Below, piece after piece: positions 1 to 11,697 of a stretch of DNA of 64,000 nt; position 1 is the first letter of the stretch; every line of letters starts with the position of its first letter. Below the pieces are notes generated by a model. It saw only the letters and a list, made by a program, of their open reading frames with translations, ran no database searches and was not told where the DNA came from. This DNA comes from Lamellibrachia satsuma (Eukaryota; Annelida; Polychaeta; Sabellida; Siboglinidae), in the NCBI GenBank assembly GCA_033239005.1, contig BSQZ01000013.1:12474282-12538281 (forward strand), given 5' to 3'. Both the position numbers and the translations under genes were made by a program.

Positions 1-903
1 GACAAATCAAACACAGACGTGGCGATTTGATGCTTTTCATCAGTTATATTTATTTGCTGCTTTTGTGTGGACCTTCTCGTGATCAGAACGCTAGAGTCAA
101 ACCATTTCGCAAATTCCAGGACGCTGACGAAAGAATAGCATTGCAAAGTGTCACACTAAACGTTTAAATTTGCATTATTTAATAAATACTGTTTCTGACT
201 CATATGCTAAGTTTATTTGCCGGAACAATCACAACAGTATTGATGTTTTTCCGGACAAATAAAAACTACAGTATTTTACTGTGTGGTGTGTGTCTTTCTA
301 ATCTAATTATCGTGTTTTACCGTATTATCAGCTTAGATTACAACGGTATAAATCATCAAGCCAACTTTCAAAACACTTGTTTTTAGTAGTACTGTATATA
401 CTTTGTATCATGTCACGAATGTGGTGAGTCGATCGCCACAAGTTTGGCGAGCGTCCAAATCGTATTGGACACCTGCTGCTACATTGTTCGGGCTGTGCCG
501 ACTGTCAACCACCACGATATTGTAATTCAACCAGTTGGCGGTTGGATAAATTAGCTTCATTGGATGGATGTCAAAGCTCCAACTAGGTAGTCCCTGCGTG
601 TCAGTGTCAGTTGTTCGTCAGCCTCAGATTGTCCGCGCGCCTGCTGTTGCGGAGTTTGGTCGGTGTGTATGTGTTTGTATCTATCAGACAAAGTGTATTG
701 TGTTTGTATCTATTAGTGCATGTGTGCGTGCGAGCTAATTGGTTCCGTCACACGACCCCGCGTAGACCGGGCTTCACACTGACACACCTAATAATAATGG
801 CACGAGAAAAACGTTACTCGCAGAGTTCGTGTAGACACACAATCGACTGTCAGAGTGCCACTGACACCTGTTCCTGCTAGTAAGACACCTATCTGTTGAT
901 TTA
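1..903. other. Unannotated sequence
   Basis: I see no recognisable coding exon, RNA gene or repeat here. Short frames on both strands have no family resemblance and no splice or Kozak context. The segment stops at the inverted terminal repeat of the DNA transposon that begins at 904. Confidence 0.5.
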
Positions 904-2160
904 GGGGAGACCGGGGCTAGTGTATACAGGGAAAAGTTGTTACAGAGTCGTTTTACGAAAACATGGCACACGTGTGGAGATACCACCGACAGTGGTTGGT
1001 TGGAAGTCCACCAACAGACACACTGTCCAAAATAGGGAGTTAAGAAGACACAATTAACTGGATGACTTTTTAACCAACTATGACTTTTTGGTATAGCCAT
1101 ATCATCTCACGCTGCCACTTTTATGTTGCGTGAATGAAACTTGAAACACGTCTTCTACAATAGTATAAAGGTGTATACCACGTAGAAATCCAGTATTTGT
1201 TATCGTCCACGTGCGTTCAACTGAAAAATTGTGTTGGGGCAAGTTGTTACAAGTGTATTGGGGCAATTTGTTACAACTGTAACAACGGTTGGGCGACTCA
1301 TACCGATGGCTCAGCCAGCGAGTTGTGTGCTGACAATGACTGAAAGAACATTTATTTAAACAAACAAACAAAAATAACAAATATCTCAGAAGGGCGCATT
1401 ACAAATAGATGAACAATTGTGGGACCCTCGATCAGTCAAAGGCTTCCTTGTCCACTCGCCAGCTGGTTGGTTTGCCTTTGGGGAAACTCTTGTTCAGTCT
1501 TGTTTAGTTTTTATGCCACAGCCATGTTTGAGCAATTAAGAAATATTGCATGATTAATTGAAATGTGGATGTTCATGCGCGTGTGCGTTAGTGCATGTGC
1601 GTGAGTGCGTACGCGTGTGCATCGTTCAATCAATTAGAAATCGCGTTACATATATATTGCCATTCACTATTTCATATACCATTCAATAATTTATATTCCA
1701 TTCACAATATTGTTTGTTATGTAAGAATCCGGGAAAAGTGTCCTCTTTCGCAACTAATCATGACTAGCTTAATATATGAAGCTGTGGACACTTGCATTCT
1801 TATGCACACTGTATACGATGTATAAATGTGTATAATCCAATTAATGTAATAACAGTAACATGCACGAGTGAGGCTTGCTTTGCGATCCACGCGTTCTTTA
1901 CTGTAACAACGTGCCCCTTATGATGTAACAACAATGATGTAACAACTGCACCGCTTATGGGGCTAGTTGTAACAGTCAACTGCGCTTGGGAAACTACACA
2001 TATCTACCTAACTACAATTTGGAATACCAATGATATTGTACATTTCATTAACACGAACACATAAATTTAATGTATATGTTGACATAAATAATGCATATAA
2101 CATACTTTTTTTACAAAAGGTGACTTTAACTGAAAATTGTAACAACTAGCCCCGGTCTCC
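904..2160. mobile_element. Non-autonomous DNA transposon with terminal inverted repeats
   Basis: The left end GGGGAGACCGGGGCTAGT (904-921) is matched in reverse complement by the right end ACTAGCCCCGGTCTCC (2145-2160). Inner copies of a GGGGC(A/T)AGTTGTTACA-like motif occur near both ends in opposite orientation (about 1234-1290 and 1905-1975). That is the subterminal-repeat layout common in DNA transposons. TTA lies directly before the left end (901-903) and one base after the right end (2162-2164), which may be a target duplication. No transposase frame is visible, so it is non-autonomous. The superfamily is not assigned. A CR1-like LINE tail is nested inside at about 1378-1512. Confidence 0.7.
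1378..1512 (+). mobile_element. CR1-like LINE 3' end fragment, nested
   Basis: The segment resembles the 3' ends of the CR1-like copies at 10.2-10.35 kb and 20.8-20.9 kb. Shared landmarks, in order, are 'aaatatctca', 'ggcttccttgtccact', 'gccagctgg' and a terminal 'cttgttcagtcttgttta', which is a diverged form of the TCTTGTTAAA tandem tail. It is 5' truncated and non-coding. Because it lies inside the 904-2160 transposon, it probably inserted after that element. Confidence 0.55.
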
Positions 2161-2825
2161 ATTACTTCTTTACATTACATTATTAAAAACACTGCAAGGC
2201 GAACACATCCAATGCGAACATATATGCAAGTGTTATGGGCATTTAAACGTATTGTAGTGGGTAATATAATGCACTATAGTGAAATGTTGAGAAGCATTAT
2301 TCCAACCTACCAATTCAAATTAACATTAATTATGTGCGTATTGTAAATGAATTTTACCAATCGGCCATTGCTTCGGTGTAATGCAATTTGTTGAAATGTA
2401 TTTTAGACCATTAATTCAGTGTATTGCAATTTTAAGAAATGCATTTCACCACCCGGTCATTGGTACATTAGGTTGTCGGTACGTCGAAGTTCGTGTGGAT
2501 GTCAGTGTTATGCACAAAGGTCTACGTGATGGCTTCAATAGCGTAACCAGAGTTTCTAGCGCCTGGCGTACACCGGTAGCACTATTTGTTTTAGTAATCC
2601 GGGTATCCCACAGAGGTCGCGAGTAATCGTTACGGCTAGCCTCGATTATCCAGGTTCCGTGATGTGGCGCCACCATGTGATATGATTATGCACATTCCTA
2701 TTTATACTATTTAACGACTGCCTTAAACAGAATAATAGCGCATTGTCGCTGTGTAGAAAGGGACTACAGTCGAAATTGATAAGCGTTACATGGGGTGGGG
2801 GTATCGTGGCGATCGCTACGTTCGT

Positions 2826-2828
<3 letters not shown>
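2161..2828. other. Unannotated sequence
   Basis: Mostly AT-rich sequence with no feature I can support. The short frames near 2381-2676 lie opposite each other on the two strands and look like chance. Confidence 0.5.
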
Positions 2829-3256
<428 letters not shown>

Positions 3257-4500
3257 ATCGCATGTCTAGCTGTCGATATCAGACTGATAGCACTGATTGC
3301 TATTCCAATTTTGGGGAACATTTCAATTGCATTCAAACGGAATGCGTACACTACCATGCATCAGTGAAATCTGCAATGGCGCGCGAAAAATTGGTGTGTC
3401 GAGAAAAGTTTCACAAAATACCAGCTTGTTGCATCCCAACCCCTGGAAAAATGTCACCGAGAACTCAGGAAACCGCGTGGATGATGTAGAATTAGAGTGA
3501 CGAGGAGAACGTAGACATGTATTGTACTCACCAAACAGCACTGGTTTCTGGGACACCAATCATCCCCTCGGACAACATTGTGGATTTTTGGGACGATGTA
3601 TAGTATGAGGGTAGGCACATAAACAGAAGTGTGTGTCTTATAGTGTGCCATGTCTCCGACTCGTGAGTGTATTAGCACAGAGATGGACTCCAAAAGGCTT
3701 CACTATATGCATTGTTATTAGTTATATAAACCTATACTCTACGAAAAAACGAATGCAACGAATATAAAAATAGATGCATGCGTAATAGGTAAGTGGAGGT
3801 CTTTCTCAAAACGAATGTAGTTTTAGGGGGATGCACAGGCCAGCGTTTCGAAGCGTGACAGTGGGGTGGGATCTAAAACATATTTCCTAGTGGCCACATG
3901 GCCAGAGAATACAATGGACAACGAATTTAGACCTAACCATTCATAGACAGCCTGTCGCTAGTGAACCGCTCAAATATTATATATTATTTATAACTTAGAC
4001 CTTAGCACTTTGGATATCATGCCTGAACGTACTGGCCTCACATTTTTCTATATTAATTTGGTGAAATAGCTAGGGAACTAGGTTCTTAAAAAACGGCTGA
4101 GGTCTTCATAATAAATATTTATACGAACGTTCTATCTTAGCGTGTTCCGCACCATTTTTCATGTGTTATAACGAGAAACCGGTAAGTATTTTGTTGATTC
4201 ACACCGCAACCTGCCGAGAAGCGAATTGGTTGAGATGGCATTCGCCAGATGGCGACTGTGCTGTCACCGAGCCTGTGACCGAGACACGAGTAGTGACATC
4301 AACAGATCAATACACCTATCACGTGCTACTCGCGCGCAGCAACGAGCCACTTCTCATATTACGAACGCTGCATTAATAATGAAGAGTTCAGATCATGAGC
4401 CATCTGCTGATCTATCCGAGCACGCCAGCTCACCGATGCTTTACGTGATTCTGTGAGAATTTCACATTTGTAAAGCGCTGCGTGGGGGCATCTGTCATCT
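3257..4500. other. Unannotated sequence
   Basis: No coding exon, RNA gene or repeat could be recognised. Several 60-80 codon frames exist on both strands, but they overlap each other and have no recognisable motif. Confidence 0.45.
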
Positions 4501-4502
4501 GT

Positions 4503-4576
4503 CTATTCCCTATTATGAGTGACCGCTCGGATCCTCTTGCGCCATAATGTCCTGTCCATTGCGTCTTCCACAACCT
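4503..4576 (-). mobile_element. Possible LINE ORF2 extreme C-terminus
   Basis: Read on the minus strand, this stretch encodes 'VVEDAMDRTLWRKRIRAV'. It resembles the 'A-x-D-R-x-x-W-R' signature at the C-terminus of many non-LTR retrotransposon reverse transcriptases. Only a few dozen residues remain. The adjacent 44-bp minisatellite continues directly from it (minus frame RTRDVVRTDMEVA), so the array may have grown from the same ORF. The clade cannot be assigned. Confidence 0.4.
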
Positions 4577-5195
4577 CTGCCACCTCCATGTCTGTCCTCA
4601 CCACGTCTCTCGTTCTTAATCTGCCACCTCCATGTCTGTCCTCACCACGTCTCTCGTTCTTAATCTGCCACCTCCATGTCTGACCTCACCACGTCTCTCG
4701 TTCTTAATCTGCCACCTCCATGTCTGACCTCACCACGTCTCTCGTTCTTAATCTGCCACCTCCATGTCTGTCCTCACCACGTCTCTCGTTCTTAATCTGC
4801 CACCTCCATGTCTGTCCTCACCACGTCTCTCGTTCTTAATCTGCCACCTCCATGTCTGACCTCACCACGTCTCTCGTTCTTAATCTGCCACCTCCATGTC
4901 TGTCCTCACCACGTCTCTCGTTCTTAATCTGCCACCTCCATGTCTGACCTCACCACGTCTCTCGTTCTTAATCTGCCACCTCCATGTCTGTCCTCACCAC
5001 GTCTCTCGTTCTTAATCTGCCACCTCCATGTGTCTCCTCACCACGTCTCTCGTTCTTAATCTGCCACCTCCATGTCTGACCTCACCACGTCTCTCGTTCT
5101 TAATCTGCCACCTCCATGTCTGTCCTCACCACGTCTCTCGTTCTTAATCTGCCACCTCCATGTCTGTCCTCACCACGTCTCTCGTTCTTAATCTG
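4575..5195. repeat. 44-bp minisatellite, about 14 copies
   Basis: Tandem units begin 'ctgccacctccatgtctg' and end 'ctctcgttcttaat'. Units are nearly identical apart from one T/A position (tctGTcctc or tctGAcctc). The two types are interspersed in the order T T A A T T A T A T, one divergent unit, A T T. That mixing suggests unequal exchange or gene conversion. The unit length is not a multiple of three, so the array does not preserve a frame. Confidence 0.95.
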
Positions 5196-5420
5196 GGCTA
5201 CTCCGCCAACCAGCTTTTATTACTTGTAAACATAAACCCACTAACACGAACTCTTATAAAGACTTCCAATGGTCAATGTTAGTGTTATTTTCTAGTCAAA
5301 ACATTTATGAAACTACATTTTGATGTCACCATTTTCTAGCTGATGCACTGCTTGCCGGGTTTATTTCATTGATAAAAGAGAATTTGTGAGGATTTTAAGT
5401 TTAAACATAAGCGGACTTAC

Positions 5421-5900
5421 GCCGATATAATAATAATAATAATTAACTTCTATGGCGCCTATATCCTCAGGAACCTGAGCTCAGAGGCGCAACAAAACAG
5501 AATCATTAAGCATAATCGTGAACAGGGACGCGAAAAAGCCAGTATCAGAACGAGGGAAAACCGTACATTTATGGTGGAAATGCAATTTGAAATAGATATG
5601 TCTTGAGTTTTTTTCGGAAAATAGCAATAGTTTCAGATGTTTTCAAAGTGATAGGGAGTTCATTCCAGACCCTAGGCGCAGCGACAGAGAAAGCACGTTT
5701 ACCCAAGTTAAGTTCTGTTTTAGGTGCAATAAGTACTTGGGGCAATTCCATCCATGCTTGGGTAGGTATACTAAAAGAGTCCGATTTGGATACTGTCTTA
5801 TAACAGTTTTGCTATTTGTTAATAGCACAAATGTGGGCAAGATAGTTGCATCCAATTTAAGGGCCGAAACTGATCCTCTATCTCTACAAATACAGTCTCC
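5421..5900 (-). mobile_element. CR1/L2-type LINE 3' end with RT C-terminal coding remnant
   Basis: On the minus strand, 5569-5751 encodes a C-terminal segment with the residues 'GKRAFSVAAPRVWNELP' followed by 'FRKKLKTYLF'. This is a widespread signature of CR1/L2/Jockey-type ORF2 C-termini. The 3' side runs through 'ggttcctgaggatatagg' to a short (ATT)n tail at 5425-5440, a common end for L2-like elements. The 5' part is lost, so it is a truncated, inactive copy. Confidence 0.75.
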
Positions 5901-5932
5901 AGATGTATTTGAGTATCCAAGGGGGCGGACTG

Positions 5933-5958
5933 GCCCCGGTCTCCCCTATCAGACGGCG
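5933..5958. repeat. Solo terminal repeat related to the 904-2160 transposon
   Basis: The sequence CTGGCCCCGGTCTCCCCTAT is the reverse complement of the left end of the transposon at 904, with one base different in the CTAG/CTGG position. No partner end is visible nearby, so it may be a deleted or solo end. Confidence 0.55.
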
Positions 5959-6720
5959 AGCGGCGACAAATCTCAGCCACTTCAGTTTGCATAAGCATGC
6001 TGGCCGGGCTAAGAAAACACACCATTCACTCTGATTCATTCTGGCGAGGGAAGGACAATTTGTGTTTCCATTCCACGGTGATGCATTAGACTTTTTCGTT
6101 TGCTTCAGTAAGTGTCTCTGGCGAGAATCACGGCGCTCAGAGTTCATGCTGGCTGTCGCGCTGTTTAGTCGGCCTCTCGACAACCTTTTAGAGACAATCC
6201 ACCAGTGGCTGTGGGCTCAGACATCACTTTGCTGCAATCCTAGTTTCTACGTCCGACCTGCTGCCATGACAACCACCCGATGACATGACACCCGTCCATT
6301 ACAGTCTTCCCGGAAGTATTGTTTGAGGCCTGGCAACAACAGCTGCCGTTGTTCTATACTCTGTTGACGGACAGAACATCAACACACTTGGATCACTAAA
6401 CCTTCTACAGAACTACAGAACTCAGCGGTCAGCTGCGAATTAGATCGTTATACGACGCCGCCTTCAAGGTGGGACCCGCGGACAATACATTGTTGATTGC
6501 CCATTGAAACCAATGCTGAAAGTGAGTCAGGCAACTCCATCCAGTGCGCAAAATTACGACTCGGTCTTAATAAAAACTGTACAATTTAATTGTTATATGG
6601 TCACCGACCTTCAGTAACGTTTTCGTCAAATCCTACAAATTTGTTTTCGAGAAAATCAACATGGAAGATGTTCGTCGTCATTTGTCGTCCACCCAACAAA
6701 CGGGATTCTGTCTTCGTACA
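5959..6720. other. Unannotated sequence
   Basis: No exon, RNA gene or repeat recognised. It lies between the LINE remnant and the minisatellite upstream of the first exon candidate. Confidence 0.4.
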
Positions 6721-6838
6721 CCGGGATCCTTCCGTCAGTGACACGTACACCGGGGATCCTTCTGTCAGTGACACGTACACCGGGGATCCTTCCGTCAGTG
6801 ACACGTACACCGGGGATCCTTCTATCAGTGACACGTTT
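6721..6838. repeat. 30-bp minisatellite, 4 copies
   Basis: Tandem units read 'ggatccttccgtcagtgaca' followed by 'cgtacaccgg'. The unit is a multiple of three, so it leaves overlapping frames open on both strands. Nothing indicates that it is translated. It lies about 0.75 kb upstream of the candidate first exon at 7583. Confidence 0.9.
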
Positions 6839-6939
6839 ATCTGCGCCATTTTCCCTGTTCATAAATGTGCATGCTGCCAAAAATCTTTGAAATGGGGACC
6901 GTCTCAAAATCATTGGCACTTTATTCGTACGACATGGTC

Positions 6940-7582
6940 CCGGAAGTAAAACAATGGTCTATCCCCTATCTCCTGTCCATCCTGGCCGAAGACGCCAGAT
7001 CGAAGAGCTGCCCGGCAGTTGGCGCGTACTCGGCGAGAGCGGTCCCAACCACCGCCGTCGTCACTGACTCGTTAACGATCCGACTCGCAGATAATACCCC
7101 GGCTCGCTCGACGAAGCTCGGTTAGCCGCGATACTGCACCTGCCGTGAAGGTAGGAAGCATCCGCTCCGACATAAACGGTGCGTCTAGCCGACTTGAAAG
7201 CACGTCTGGCGGCCGGCCGCTTCGGGTACCGCACCGGATGTCTCGGTCTCCGGCCAGCTGGCGTTCGTAGAAGCACGCGATCGTTCCGGATCTAGCGGCC
7301 TCGCGAATCCTTGCCACTCTTACGGCTACGGCTCTCCGGACTTGTTGTGTCGACGCAACAGCGCCAGCGTCGGGAGACGGTTGTAGTTCGCCAGGCTGTA
7401 AACGGACATTATCATGGGTAACTTGGCCGTGGATGGTGAATTAAGTATATGTTGAGGACAGCTTCCGTGGACGTCGCAAGACACCGGTACCTGGACACTT
7501 TTGTGGCGCCTCTTCGGATGCATTTACCGTGTTGCGATTTTCAAACTTGACTTGTTTGCGAACTGGACATCGCTGGACAACA
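6940..7582 (+). promoter_or_regulatory. CpG-rich 5' region upstream of a candidate first exon
   Basis: From about 6980 the sequence becomes visibly richer in G, C and CpG than its surroundings, with many CG dinucleotides between 7060 and 7340. It leads into the ATG at 7583. I see no convincing TATA box. The composition fits a CpG-type promoter or 5' UTR, but no transcription start can be placed from sequence alone. Confidence 0.45.
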
Positions 7583-7884
7583 ATGGAACTGCAAGCCGGG
7601 ACCCGGAACCTGACGGGTTCGTTTAACAATCTGACCGTGATTTACGCCGACGGCGAAGACCGCGAAGATGAACCAAGGTGGAAAGAAAAGAAGGGTCTAC
7701 TGAGACGAGCGTTCTCTTCGCGCAAGAAGAAGAAGAAACGAGGCGGAATGACCCCGAGTCCCCAACACAGCCCCGGCCCTCCGAGTCCACTGCCGTCCAG
7801 CAACCTGCTGTCGCCGACGACCATCCACGGCAAACAACCTGTCAGGATCGCCCGCTCCAACCCGCTGGCTTTCTTCGGCGACGG
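7583..7884 (+). CDS. Candidate 5' coding exon of an unrecognised gene
   Basis: The frame starts at an ATG with a strong Kozak context (acaacaATGg) and runs 100 codons plus two bases to 'GACGG|GTAAGG', a consensus splice donor. Unspliced, the frame would stop immediately in the donor (TAA at 7886). The peptide starts MELQAGTRNL and has an acidic patch (ADGEDREDEPRW), then a very basic stretch (KKGLLRRAFSSRKKKKKRG). A Ser/Pro-rich linker (SPQHSPGPPSPLPSS) follows, and the end is basic (PVRIARSNPLAFFGDG). This is a low-complexity, probably disordered N-terminus with several possible Ser-Pro phosphosites. High CpG and Gly/Pro-rich codons set it apart from the TE-rich surroundings. I do not recognise the protein. 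The exon ends in phase 2, the same phase as the exon candidate at 54522-54709, so they may be alternative first exons. Confidence 0.55.
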
Positions 7885-8788
7885 GTAAGGTTTTGTGTAC
7901 TCTCTCGTATGCCCACGCGTGTGTGCGGGTCCAGCTGGGCTGACGCATGGCCATCGTTGCAACCCATCTGACAGTAGCTGTAATTATGTAACGATCAATG
8001 CTGTGCTGTGCTGGTTCAACGCATTTCTGCCTGTCGTCGTTGTACTGTCCTTCCTGTAGTCGATACGCAGATATCGATGTCCCAATGCATAGTTACAGTG
8101 CAAGACAGAAACACATGTGTAAAAATATGTGTGTTATTTATTGCACGTTGCAGCCGATTCGTCGCTTCATACAATCAATACGTACCTCAGAACTGCCAGT
8201 TTATTGCCCCGTACAGACGGTGTTGGTCTCAATCCAGCATTTGCACTGATCGACGCATTGCTCTGAGACTTCCATCTGGCTCGTCGATGTAAATTGTTAA
8301 TATACTGGTTTCCTGCCCAGATGGCTGGCATGTTGTTGGTGATTATCTCAGACAGTTAAAACAGCAGTCGTAATAACCTTACAAAGACATGCACGCAAGA
8401 CTATACAACAAACAACGAAGTCAACATTATTTACACTTCACCCCTCGCTAGACACATTCATTCGAACACAATCGCTCTGGAAAGCATTCAACCAATCGGC
8501 AATTACTGTGCGAAAGGTATTCGGTCCCCCAGTTCACGAATTCCACAATACCAAGAACTCGTTTGTACAGCTGAGTGAAATGTAGCATCATTAATTCCGA
8601 CCACGACTGCATTGATTACGTTATGACAAAGACGGCGGGACAGAGAATGAAATGTGATATACAGCTTAGTAAGATAAGCAGAAGCTATAATTAGTGTATT
8701 TAATCTAGCTAAAGAAGGACCTCCAATTAAAACCATTTCGTCAAGACAATGTTTTGTCTAGACAATTTTTATTACGATACGTTTGATC
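7885..8788. other. Putative intron sequence, nothing recognised
   Basis: The sequence follows the splice donor of the 7583-7884 exon candidate. Several short frames occur, none with a family resemblance. No acceptor or second exon could be supported. Confidence 0.4.
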
Positions 8789-8803
8789 GGGGGGGGGGGG
8801 GGG
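8789..8803 (+). repeat. Poly-G run
   Basis: Fifteen consecutive G lie just upstream of the CR1-like element that begins near 8817. Such runs can form G-quadruplexes and are error-prone in sequencing, so the length may be inexact. Confidence 0.9.
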
Positions 8804-8816
8804 TTACTTAGAGGTG

Positions 8817-10350
8817 CCTCAAGCAGGACAAGAGGTCACTAGTACACACAAACCAGGAACACAACGTCCGGAAAACATTTCTGAAGCTGGTTATAAATGC
8901 GTGTGTTTAAATGCAAGGAGCTTAGTAAATAGGAAAAACGAATTTTTAAACATTGGTAGTTAAGCAAATAAAGGCATTGAAGGACAATAAATCACCTGGG
9001 GTGGATGGAATTCCTCCAAAACTACTAACGGAAACAGTAGAACAAATTAGTATACCACTTGCAAGAGTGTTCAACTTGTCATTAAAAGAGGGAGTGGTTC
9101 CTTTTGAATGGAAAGAAGCAAACATCATACCATTATTTAAAAAGGGTTCGAGAAATAAGTCAGAGAATTACAGACCAGTGAGTTTAACATCAGTGATTTT
9201 AAAATTATTAGAAAGGTTAATTAAAGACCATATGGTGGACTTCCTTGTTAGGCATACATTATTAAATCCATCTCAACATGGATTCCTAAAAGCGAGGTCA
9301 TGCTTAACAAATATGTTATGTTTTTTGGAAGAAATCACTAAGTGGATAGACGAAGGATCACCGGTAGATATTATTTACTTAGATTTTCAGAAAGCATTTG
9401 ATAAAGTACTACATCAAAGATTACTACTTAAATGAAAAGCCCGTGGTATCAGGGATGGAATATTCGATTGGATAGAACAATGGCTGACAGTTTTGTGAGG
9501 GGTACTACAAAGATCACTATTAGGACCTTTGTTATTCCTAATGTATATCAGTGACTTGGAAGATAATATAACAAGCAACGTACTGAAATTTGCGGATGAC
9601 CCAAAAGTGTTTAGAAGGGTTAAAAATTATGGTGATAAACAACACTTACAAAACCATCTAGACAAATTAGTTAAATGGTCTGAGAAATGGCAGATGTTAC
9701 TCAATTTGGGGAAATGTAAATGCCAATATACAGGTCACGGGAATTTGAACGTAAACTATAAAATGGGAGATACTGTTTTAGGTACTACTGTAAAAGAAAA
9801 CGACTTAGGAGTTACAATAAGTGCTGCTATGAAAATGTCATGGCATTGCGGTATTGCAGCTTCAAAGGGTAATCAAATTCGTGGGTTGATTAGGAGAAAC
9901 ATAACATACAAGGAAAAAGCTAATTATACTTCTGTATAAAGCAATAGTTAGGCTTCATTTAGAGTACTGTATGTAAGCTTGGAGACCATATCGTAAGAAG
10001 GATATAGATACGCTTAAAAATACAGAGGAGAGCAACTAAAATTAATAAAAACAGTTTTTAAGATATTAAATGAGTATTAAAATATTGATATTAATATTTT
10101 TTCTCACACAAGAAATATACTAGAACTAGAGGGCATAAGGTGACATTAGTAAAGGATCAGTGTATATTGGATACCAGGAAGTACTCGTTCTCACAGAGGA
10201 CAATCAATGAATGGAACAAATTATCTGCTTACATATTGTGTAATTGCTAATAAAGTTGACAAATATCTCAAGAGGGTGGACTCTCAATAAGCCAACGTCT
10301 TCCTTGTTCACTTGCCATCTGGGCCTTTGCCTTGGATGGCAATCTTGTCT
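8817..10350 (+). mobile_element. CR1-like non-LTR retrotransposon, internally deleted pseudogene copy
   Basis: The 5' part encodes the start of the endonuclease domain (GYKCVCLNARSLVNRKNEF). It then jumps directly to the reverse transcriptase at 8953, so most of the endonuclease is deleted. Visible RT blocks are SPGVDGIPP, YRPVSLTSVILKLLERLI, QHGFLKARSCLTN, VDIIYLDFQKAFDK and FADDPKVF (the catalytic FADD block, followed by P where T is usual). Damage includes a TGA at 9433-9435, GVLQRSLLG in place of the usual GVPQGSVLG, and a break after 9939. The C-terminus and 3' UTR continue to 'gatggcaatcttgt' near 10345. It is a dead copy, related to the elements at 19.7-20.9, 28.5-29.5 and 57.3-60.2 kb. 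Confidence 0.9.
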
Positions 10351-10424
10351 AGTTAAATAATTTAACTGCATGCAGTGGCGACACCTCTCGGTAGGTGTTT
10401 TTCTTCTCGCACTATCGATGTGCA

Positions 10425-10699
10425 GTTCACTAAGGAATTACTCTAACAATTCATCACTGAGTTGCTCGTAACAGTTCACCACTGAGTTACTCGTAACAGT
10501 TCACCGCTGATTTACTCGTAACAATTCACCACTTAATTACTCGTAATAGTTCACCACCGAGTTAGTCGTAACAGTTCAATACTGAGATACTCGTAACAAT
10601 TCATCACTGATTGCTCGTAACAGTTTACCACCGAGTTACTCGTAGCAGTTTACCACTTAGTTATTCGTAATAACATGCCACCACCGAGTTACTCGTAAC
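10425..10699. repeat. 25-bp minisatellite, about 10 diverged copies
   Basis: Units resemble 'actgagttactcgtaacagt' followed by 'tcacc'. Copies differ at several positions, indicating an older array than the ones at 44.6 or 52 kb. No coding origin is visible. Confidence 0.9.
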
Positions 10700-10942
10700 A
10701 TCGCGAACTTGCATATATACAGAGCGTATGTCAGTATTTCTGTCCGCATTCGCCCACCATGAACCATCCTTTCGCCAGATATAAATACCAAGGTAACTTA
10801 TATGTTCGTGGTTATTCTACTTACCTACAGCAAAACTCATGACAGATTTAAACCCGAACGTTATAGGCTTGCCCTGTAGATGTAAACATTTACATAAGAT
10901 GGCTTAAATTGTTAAAGGTGCTTAATCAATTTGATTTGTTTT

Positions 10943-11402
10943 GCTAGTATCATTTCAAATTAATTTTGCGAAAAACCAAACCTACCTACTATCCACTGCA
11001 ACATTCTAGGCTCGTTTATGCAACTTTTGTATGTAGTTTTTTTTTTAAATCATCAGTTAATGGTTGTTCACGCATTATCTGAAGTGAAAATAAATTTGCT
11101 GAAAAATCACGATGTTCTTCCTTGGTGAAATTTCGTAACTTAGTCACGTGATCGGCGAGAGGATGGAGGTCACACCCATCATCAGCATTGACCCACACAG
11201 TGTTTACCATTTTGGATATACACTATTTTGATCCTTATCAGATCTAATGACTAAAGTAAATTCTTTCGATAATTAAAAAAAAAATTGCATTTTTTATTAA
11301 ACAGACTGCACACATCACTTAAGCTAGTCCCACACTACCCGTCTGGACATAAGTGAACAGGATTCGCGATGGGCTGAACCATTTGAGGAAACAGCTTTAA
11401 GC
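10943..11402 (+). repeat. Interspersed repeat family C, copy 1
   Basis: Similar sequence occurs at 37214-37586 (same orientation) and 19713-20090 (opposite). Shared landmarks in order are 'gctagtatcatttcaaatta', 'gcgaaaaaccaaacctacct', 'tcacgtgatcggcgagagga', 'agcattgacccacacagtgt', 'attctttcgat', 'ttattaaac(a/t)gactg' and a 3' 'gaggaaacagctttaa'. No coding capacity or clear terminal inverted repeat is seen. The element class is unknown. Confidence 0.75.
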
Positions 11403-11697
11403 CTTGTACGAAAGCCGGTCAGGCGATATTGCTTCGATGCACACATTTCCATGCAATCTACCCCCCACCGGGAACCAATTAGAAAAGGTTGAACCGGCCG
11501 GGGAAAGCGGGTTATGGTACCAAGAAAAGAAACGATGGTCGGCGATTACTGCGCTTTCGAGAGTGGGTTCGTTGTTGTTGTATGTAGACCTCGTGTCGGG
11601 CGGTGCGATCCACAGACACTGCTGGAGACCGTAGCTGTGCAGATATCGACCGGAAGTGTTCGGGCTCCGAAGGATCTAAGCCGGATTTCTGCCTAGA

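Noticed and set aside
4575..5195. CRISPR array
   Set aside because: The repeats are directly contiguous without unique spacers, and the DNA is clearly from an animal genome. The same applies to the other minisatellites.
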